Source: Scilla litardierei
Taxonomy: Eukaryota; Streptophyta; Magnoliopsida; Asparagales; Asparagaceae
DNA length: 64,000 bases
Direction of reading: 5' to 3'
Assembly (NCBI GenBank): GCA_030789695.1
Contig: CM061142.1
Location: 145,795,637-145,859,636 of the forward strand
The notes beneath the pieces are model-generated. The model ran no database searches and was not told the DNA's origin. It worked only from the letters and a program-made list of their open reading frames with translations. Positions 57,494 to 64,000 of this stretch are shown piece by piece. How positions within the stretch are numbered: the stretch's first letter is position 1; each line of letters begins with the position of its first letter. The translations under genes were made by a program, and so were the position numbers.

Positions 57494-58390
57494 CAAACAG
57501 GGGAATCATTTAAAATCACTTCTCCTAAGATGTGCATTGATGGGCCATCATTTAAAGATTCGATGAGATCATGAAGATCCTTCACATTCAAAAATATTTA
57601 ATTCCCCAGTATTAGGTTCAACTTGGATGTCACAATCATCCTCGAGATTAGATCTCGATTGATCATTTCAAACATTAATACCTATGATTTGATTATCATG
57701 AATTGTGATGAGATCCTGGAGATCTACACGTATGAAACTGTTAAACAGTTATCATACATAGTTACTGACAATATAAATATTGTCAAATTCACACATCCCT
57801 GCTATTAAAAATCCAGCTAGGATTCACTTATCAAATATAATGGATGCAATCCACCAGTAGCAGAAGTGGATATCCTCAATGGATGAGAGGACATACCACG
57901 AGACTCCAAAGCGAGAAATAACTCATGGAGACCCTAAAGTAATACCACCACAGAAAAGTGAGATCAACCAGAACCTACACAACAACTGTTGATAAGGACA
58001 CAATTCTGGCTCTGTCCATAGCCTCTACCCGTTCCAGAACCTTCACAACAACTATTGAGAAGGAAACAATTCTGGAAGAAATCGAGATATTAAATGTACA
58101 TAAAGGGTGAGGTGTTTGGATAAAATAACACATTTGTCGACAATTACTCACATTTTCATTTTGCCATTTAAATGATAAGAATAATGTTTCCACATTACGT
58201 TTCCTGAAGCAAACATAGATTTGGCCAAATAATGTGGAACGAGGAAAAAATAAGTTGAGCTGGACTCACTTATGAAATGTGAAGTGTTTGGACCTGAAGT
58301 CCTGTTATCAAAAAGATATCAATCCTGTGGGATAACCAAGTATTTTATAAACATAAATATAAAAATAAAATTGTATGCTATAAGCAACAC
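57494..58390 (+). pseudogene. pol: Copia integrase-RT relic, right part
   Basis: It continues the copia cut at 45286. Degenerate translation shows PAAEVDIL (where the family has APVKVDIP), then EDIPRDSKARNNSWRP, and a FGQIMWNEEKIS.AGL.. stretch matching the start of RT (DWPKWKEAMQAEL). NPVG near 58325 stands where the family has KPVGYKWVF. Many stops. It is cut near 58390 by the Tat-type repeats. Confidence 0.75.
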
Positions 58391-59605
58391 GCTATAGCTA
58401 CGGGCTCGCACCCTCCCCACCTACGAAGACTCTGGGGTAGGTCTCGTCCTGGCTACCCATAGCAGGACGGGCCTCGCTACCCAAACCGAAGAAGGGCTAG
58501 GGCCGAGCTACGGGATTGCACCCTCCCCTCCCACGAAGACTTCGGGGTAGGTCCCGTCCTCGCTACCCATAGCAGGACGGGCCTCGCTACCCAAACCGAA
58601 GAAGGGCTAGGACCGAGCTATGGGCTCGCATCCTCCCCTTCCAAGAAGACTCCGGGGCAGGTCCCATCCTGGCTACCCACAGCAGGACGGGCCTTGCCAC
58701 CCAAACCAGAGAAGGGCTAGGGCTGAGCTATGGGCTCGCACCCTCCCCTCCCATGAATACTCTGGGGTAGGCACCGTCCTGGCTACCCTTAGCATGATGG
58801 GCCTCGCTACCCAAATCGGAGAAGGGCTAGGGTCGAGCTGCGGACTCGCACCCTCCCCTCTCACAAAGACACCAGGGCAGGTCACATCCTGGCTACCCAT
58901 AGCATGATGGGCCTCGCTACCCAAACCAAAGAAGGGCTAGGGCCGAGCTATGGGCTCGCACCCTCCCCTCCCACGAAGACTCCGGGGCAGGTTCCAAAGG
59001 GCTAGGGCCGAGCTAGGGGGCTCGTACCCTCACCCCCTAAACTCCAGAAGACAAGCATCGGTCTATTCTCGACATCCAACACGGCCTCTCCCCAGCTCTT
59101 GCCTGCCCCGAATGTTGGGGGCATTATACATCAGGGCAATGCTAAGTCACAATCCGAGACTGTGAACCAAGCCACAAAATCGAGAAGATCAAACATTAAG
59201 CTCAGACTACAAAATTTCATTGACAAAACTTTTTACAAGTATTTCCAGGGTGCCGACCTTACAAAAATAGTCGCACCTCAGTTGACACCACCAGACAGCG
59301 AAAACTTCTAAAAATAAGAAAAAACTAAGTCCTGCACCAAGGCCCCTAGGTCGGCCCCTAAATCCCCTACTCCAAACATTCATACGGCACCCTGTCTGCC
59401 CCTCCCCTTGGTCACCTCCGACCAAACCTTCACCCTCCTGAGAATCCCCTGCAACTTGTTACTTAGCTGATGGTGCCTCTTCATCAACCGGTGCAGCCTC
59501 TTCTTCCTCTTCATCATCATCTGAGGCTGCCAGCTTTGCAAAATTCACCTCGACGGAAGGATAGAGGCTCCTCATCCTCTACTCGATCCTCTGGAGGCAC
59601 ACCCC
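58390..59605 (+). mobile_element. 3' region of a second Tat-like element, with 110-bp tandem repeats
   Basis: Six copies of a 110-bp unit (CGGGGYAGGTCCCGTCCT...CTACCCAAACCGAAGAAGGGCTAGGGCCGAGCTA; markers at 58434, 58544, 58654, 58764, 58874 and 58984) span about 58390-59045. The unit is a longer relative of the 80-bp unit at 51555, with the extra 30 bases resembling a partial duplication (GCTACCCATAGCAGGACGGG). CCCGAATGTTGGGGGCATTATACATCAGGGC (59107-59137) resembles the GAATGTTGGGGGCATAAT of the Tat element at 54961. No coding sequence; 59130-59605 shows nothing recognisable. Confidence 0.75.
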
Positions 59606-61379
59606 TGATTACTCCATATTTTATACATTTTTTCTACATGTTTGCATGTCGTTTTGATCGCCCATATCGCATTTTTCATAATTATTCGACAATATTGGGA
59701 TGCTTTTCACTATTTCTTGTTTTTGTCATATTTCAGGAAATATGGAGCGATTTGGAGTGAATTTAAGATCAATGGATTTGTACGCGCTTAGGAGTGTCGG
59801 CCACGGCTTATTCGAGGGTTTATCAGCGATGGAGGATGAGCGGAAGAAGAAGGAAATCGATAGGAGCGACGAGGAGGCAAAAAGAAGAAGAAACATGCAT
59901 TTCAGCACATCACTCGGCCGAGTATAACAGTCACTCGGCCGAACAAGAAGTCCCACTCGGCCGACCAGAATGGATACGCACACGAAGTTTTCAGCGTATA
60001 CTCGGCCGAACGAAGAAAGCCCACTCGGCCGAGTGAGAAAGCTCACTCGCCCGAGTGGTACATGGAATTCGTCCAAAGAAAAGGCCGAAGTTACTGAAAT
60101 TTCAGAGATCCTGATGAAGCCCCACTCGGCCGGACGACATAGCTACTCGGCCGAATGAAGAAGTCTACTCGGTCGAGCCACCCCCCGAAACAGACCCTGA
60201 AACATCCGAAGTTACTGTTTTTTACAGGGTTTGTCACTCAGCTGAGTGACAAGGGTCACTCGGCCGAGTGACCCTCTCCGCCTGCAATTAGGGCTGCGAT
60301 TTCTGGGCTGCGTAGGGGCAGTTTGGTCACGATTTTTTGGACGATTTTAGAGGGTATTTAAACCCTATTTTTACCCTAGTTTAGAGAGCTTTTTAGACAA
60401 TTAATTTTTAGACTTTCTTTTTAGGATTTTGACGGCTACTCTTTGTGAATTCTCAGCTGGAGATCTTCGGCAATTACATTGGTTTGTCTATTTCTATTAA
60501 AAACTCGATTTTTATGCATTATTTCCTTTTTGCAATGAATTGTGCCGTGATTATTATTGATTTTTCTGAGATTTGCATGATGCTTTGTGAGTAGTGCCGT
60601 CGTCCTAGGGCATAGGGATGAACCCGATGGACCCTATTTCTAAATTGTGATGATTTTGTAGATTTGTTGCTAGAATTGATTAAGGTTAGGTTTTGATCGA
60701 TAGATTACATGTAGCTAGGAATTCATATCGATTGTGATTTGCAAGAGATTGGACCCAATTGATAGGAAGGCCTAGATATTCGATTTAGATTGACAATTGG
60801 ATTTCTCTAGATTTGGTTTGCAAGAGATTGGACCAAAGCTAGGATTTTTAATTGTGATTCTATACTAATATTCGTTTGCAAGAAAGTGGACGGATAAGAA
60901 CTATCACAACCTAGGTCATAGCTCGAGTTTGCACGAGAGTGGGCTCGAGATACGATTGAACAATGATGTCGTTCTTCACGCTAGCGGCTTAGGCTAGGGT
61001 TTGCACGAGAGTGGGCCATATCCTAGGTTTGCTATAGACCGACAATAGCGCGAGAGCGTGAGCTTGGTTCTACATTAAGTTACGACTAGTTCACCTATAT
61101 TCAAGCTTAGCAACAATGAAGCTTATGAATTACAAGGATGAGAGACGGTCCGTAGTGGGGATTTCCTATCCCTATACGCTTTATTATAGTGATATTTCTA
61201 TTAATATTTGAACGATTATGACTATTACACACAACCATTCTTGATTCTCTTGATAGCTAGGTGATTGGAAAAAGACACGGTCATTTGTCCTCCCTGAGTT
61301 CGATACCCGCTCACCGCTACACCGTGCGCTTGCGGTAAGACTACAAGTCGTTTTTCGGGTGTACACTCGGACGCGATCA
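59606..61379 (+). repeat. 5' LTR of the right-hand Athila
   Basis: TGATTACTCC to GACGCGATCA, 1774 bp, with inverted ends TGAT/ATCA. The palindrome array is at 59910-60275. A phrase array GTTTGCANGAGANTGGRC (at about 60739, 60820, 60876, 60926 and 60999) sits where the solo LTR has its CCCCAAAAGGG array. The CTGAGTTCGATACC...CGGTAAGACTACAAG end is typical U5 of the lineage. Confidence 0.92.
59910..60275. repeat. Palindromic CACTCGGCCGAGTG array in the right-hand Athila LTR
   Basis: About 11 copies of CACTCGGCCGAGTG or half-forms (ACTCGGCCGAA), at 59911, 59933, 59952, 60000, 60020, 60042, 60121, 60143, 60167, 60236 and 60256. Two variants keep self-complementarity with a different core (CACTCAGCTGAGTG, CTCGCCCGAG nearly so). 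The array lies 305-670 bases from the LTR start. Confidence 0.92.
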
Positions 61380-61385
61380 AGTTTT

Positions 61386-61402
61386 TGGCGCCGTTGCCGG
61401 GA
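61386..61402 (+). other. Primer binding site, tRNA-Asp type
   Basis: TGGCGCCGTTGCCGGGA lies six bases inside the LTR, in the same position as the PBS of the nested Athila (35381-35396). A T/C-rich leader follows to 61546. Confidence 0.95.
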
Positions 61403-61546
61403 GGGCATTTGACCGTGTTCGATTGGGATCACTCAGTTATATCTTACCATCTATCTTCCTCTCTTTCTTTATTTTTCCTTTTTGACTCTATTTGCTGCCC
61501 AATTTACTTGCTCTCCCAGTATTTTCCATAAGATCTTAACAGGAAC

Positions 61547-64000
61547 ATGGGGGACGCAATGTTGATGACTGAGTCTAGCCTGGGAGATGATGACCCCTTC
61601 GCGAGCCTTCTTAAGGAACTTGTTGATGAGGTCCATGCCACAGGGGCGTTCGCCGTTGATATCGAGGACACCATTGAGCAACTATTTGCTGGCTTTGTGA
61701 TGGATCAAATCTCCCCGGAAGTGACTATTGAGGGAAATATCAGAGTTGATGTGAGGGACGATAAGTTATATTTTGAAGACGGCAGAGCGTGCATCGAAGA
61801 GTACTACACTCCCGAGGAGTCCACTGGGCATGTCGAGATTCAGGGAAGTACACTCTACGACCCTCACTCTTATATTTATGAACCCACTGACACATCTCTT
61901 GATCTCAGGCTTGGACCGGAGCACAGTGGTAGTCCCATCGATGCCCACACAGAGTTGTGCAGCGTCTATTCCGATGCACCGTCCTCACCAAGAAGTGAAT
62001 CTGAGTCTGCATGCATAAACCCACTCCCAGAGCAGGAACTAAACCCAGATGTTGCAGAAGAGGTCAAGCTTTCACAAGGAGAGGAAGTAGAAGGTACAAC
62101 GCCTCCTGAGGTAGATCTTAAACAATTACCACCGAATCTAAGGTACGCTTTCTTGGGTAATAAATTGACCTATCCGGTTATTGTTAATGCCCAACTCAAC
62201 CATGATCAACTAGAAAGACTCTTAGATGTCCTTAGGAGTCACAAGGATGTGCTTGGCTACACCATCTCTGATCTTAAGGAAATAAGTCCTAGGCTTTGCA
62301 CGCATAGAATCCACTTGGAAAACACTGAAGCCACCTCCATAGAGCCTCAAAGGCGGTTGAACCCTAACATGACGGAGGTGGTTAAGAAAGAGATTCTTAA
62401 ATTACTTGAAGCCGGCATTATCTATCCTATCTCTGACAGCTGGTGGGTTAGCCCCGTTCATGTCGTCCCTAAAAAGGGGGGATGACCGTTATAAAAAACG
62501 AAAAGGGAGAACCCATTTCTACGTGCACTGTCATGGGATGGCGGATGTATATTGATTATAGGAAGTTAAATAAATCCACCCAGAAAGACCATTACCCATT
62601 GCCCTTCATTGATCAAATGCTTGAGCGCCTTGCTAAACATAAATATTTTTGTTACTTGGATGGGTATTCGGGATTCTTTCAAATCCCCTTGCATGAATAT
62701 GACCAAGAAAAGACCACTTTTACATGTCCTTATGGTACATATGCCTACCGTAGAATGCCCTTTGGACTTTGCAATGCTCCCGCCACTTTTCAAAGGTGCA
62801 TGTCATCCATCTTTTCTGATTATATTGAAAATATTATGGAAGTCTTCATGGATGATTTTTCTGTATATGGAAGTGAGTTTGATTCTTGTTTTGCTAATCT
62901 TACTAAAGTCCTTAAACGATGCCAACAAAATAACCTCACTCTTAATTGGGAAAAATGTCATTTTATGGTCACCGAGGGGATAGTTCTTGGGCATCTTGTC
63001 TCTTCTAGAGGGATCGAGGTTGATAAGGCAAAAATTGAGGTAATCGAAAAACTCCCTCCTCCTATTAATGTTAAGGGCATTAGAGGCTTTCTTGGTTATG
63101 CGGGGTTTTACCGCCGCTTTATCAGGGATTTTTCCTTAATTGCCCGACCTCTTACTGCCTTACTTGCTAAAGATGCTCCATTTGTCTTTTCAGGAGAGTG
63201 CTTGCAAGCATTTAATACGTTGAAGGAAGCGCTCATTTTCGTCCCCATTATACAACCGCCTGACTGGAGCCTTCCCTTCGAGCTCATGTGCGATGCAAGT
63301 GACCAAGCAATTGGAGCAGTGCTAGGCCAAAGGAAGGATAAAAAGCTTCATGCAATATTCTATGCAAGTAAAACATTGGACGAGGCACAGAAAAACTACA
63401 CCACAACTGAAAAGAGCTCTTGGCGGTTATCTATTCCATCGAGAAGTTTCGGTCCTACCTCCTTGGATCCAAAGTTATTGTCCACACCGATCATGCGGCA
63501 TTGAAGTATCTTCTAAGCAAAAAAGAGGCAAAGCCAAGATTGATAAGATAGATACTTTTGTTGCAAGAATTTGACTTGGAGATTAGAGACAAGAAGGGAA
63601 CGGACAATATTGTGGCAGACCACTTGTCTAGGCTTCTTCGTGACAAGGAGGATGAAAGCTTGCGAATCGATGACACCTTTGTTGACGAGCGGCTATTCTC
63701 CATAAGACCCGGAGAGGTGCATTGGTATGCGGATTTTGTTAATTATTTGGCCTGTGGAATAAAACCATGCGGGATGCCCATGTAACAAAAGAGGAGATTT
63801 ATGCACGAAGTTCGAAACTATTTCTGGGAAGATCCATATCTCTTCAAGATATGCAAGGACGGTGTTATACGGAGGTGTGTTTCCAAAGAAGAGGCCACGT
63901 CAATCATTTTGTATTGCCATAGTATGCCATGCGGAGGACATCATGTCGCCTCTAAAACCACCGCTAAGATATTACAGTGAGGGTTCTTTTGGCCAACCAT
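61547..64000 (+). pseudogene. pol: Athila pol: linker, RT, RNase H, start of integrase (partial)
   Basis: The ATG at 61547 opens a 312-codon frame. Its first two thirds are an acidic pre-RT linker, and its end (NPNMTEVVKKEILKLLEAG, VHVVPKKGG) enters RT. A one-base loss near 62480 shifts into the 62482-63504 frame: RT with FMDDFSVY (62844-62867), the LGHLVSSRGIEV connection and RNase H (CDASDQAIGAVLG). A lost G near 63415 shifts again; TAG at 63547 replaces a Trp codon. The frame from 63558 carries the RNase H end (KKGTDNIVADHLSRL) and the integrase finger (HEVRNYFWEDPYLFK, CHSMPCGGHH). TAA at 63783 and TGA at about 63978 break it. The window ends before the integrase core. An ATG-initiated pol without gag-PR is unusual. 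Confidence 0.92.

Larger units (their letters stand above)
41220..58390 (+). mobile_element. Old copia element split by the Tat insertion
   Basis: A short LTR remnant (41220-41320, TGTTATGAATAGG...CACAACA) with a TATA box (TATAAATATAGGG) is followed by CGTTATAAGCACGAT. That corresponds to the CGTTATCAGCACGA junction common in one group of plant copia elements. Gag (43430-43860) and integrase (44460-45286) relics follow; integrase to RT relics resume at 57489-58390 after the Tat element. No frame is intact. The right end is cut near 58390 by Tat-type repeats. Confidence 0.75.
59606..64000 (+). mobile_element. Athila-type gypsy element, no gag-PR, runs off the window
   Basis: LTR 59606-61379, tRNA-Asp-type PBS at 61386, leader, then pol from 61547 to the window end. 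ACCCC at 59601-59605 is the expected left target duplication; its partner is outside. Gag and protease are missing between the PBS and the pre-RT linker. The pol sequence is of the Athila type (VVKKEILKLLEAGIIYPISDS, VPKKGG, FMDD). Confidence 0.92.

Overview
The window is nuclear DNA of a flowering plant, almost certainly from a repeat-dense (heterochromatic) region. I found no convincing host protein gene, rRNA or tRNA. Nearly everything that can be assigned is LTR retrotransposon: Ty3/gypsy elements of the chromovirus (Tekay/Del-like), Athila and Tat lineages, and Ty1/copia elements of the Sirevirus, Tork-like and a third lineage. There are also two hAT-type MITEs and a MULE fragment. The species cannot be named from the sequence.

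Layout, left to right. 1-194: end of an Athila-type LTR (minus). 195-1165: chromovirus pol scrap, cut at 1165 by a Tekay/Del-like element (LTR 1166-4183, gag-pol 4325-8343, LTR-like tail to 9298). Its gag-pol holds two GT-AG intervals whose removal restores the reading frame exactly. 9393-9883: MULE N-terminal fragment (minus). 10378-18596: two diverged copies of one non-autonomous LTR element (LARD-like) facing each other, with PBSs at 11026 and about 15660. MITEs sit at 13620-14276 and 15668-16124, each with an 8-bp target duplication. 19300-20080: decayed copia PR/IN (minus). 20487-40763: Sirevirus-type copia (minus), 5-bp TSD GGTTA, with a third ORF. It is split at 26163-37013 by an Athila-type element (minus, TSD AGCAT) that keeps gag, protease and an env-like ORF but has lost RT-RNase H-integrase. 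40764-41219: second half of the older LTR that the Sirevirus hit. 41220-58390: very decayed copia (plus), split by a Tat element (45287-57488, TSD CACTC). The Tat element lacks gag-PR, has dual RNase H and integrase, and carries 23 copies of an 80-bp tandem repeat in its 3' region; its integrase is split by an Athila-type solo LTR (49514-51389, TSD ACTGC). 58390-59605: 3' region of a second Tat-like element, with six 110-bp repeats related to the 80-bp unit. 59606-64000: Athila-type element (plus) with LTR, tRNA-Asp-type PBS and pol, again lacking gag-PR, running off the window.

Relative ages follow from nesting. The decayed copias and the LARD pair are oldest, then the Sirevirus and Tat insertions, then the Athila insertions inside them (nested Athila LTRs differ at roughly 3 percent of sites by eye). 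Most in-frame stops fit C-to-T change at CAG or CGA, as expected of methylated silenced DNA.

The most unusual signals are these. First, the two precise intron-like intervals in a chromovirus polyprotein. Second, arrays of short palindromes, different in sequence but alike in position, in three Athila-type LTRs; one array is repeated upstream of the env-like ORF. Third, complementary module loss, with gag-PR only in one Athila element and pol only in another Athila and a Tat element. Fourth, a Tat LTR fused directly to pol codons. Fifth, related tandem repeats in two Tat-like 3' regions.
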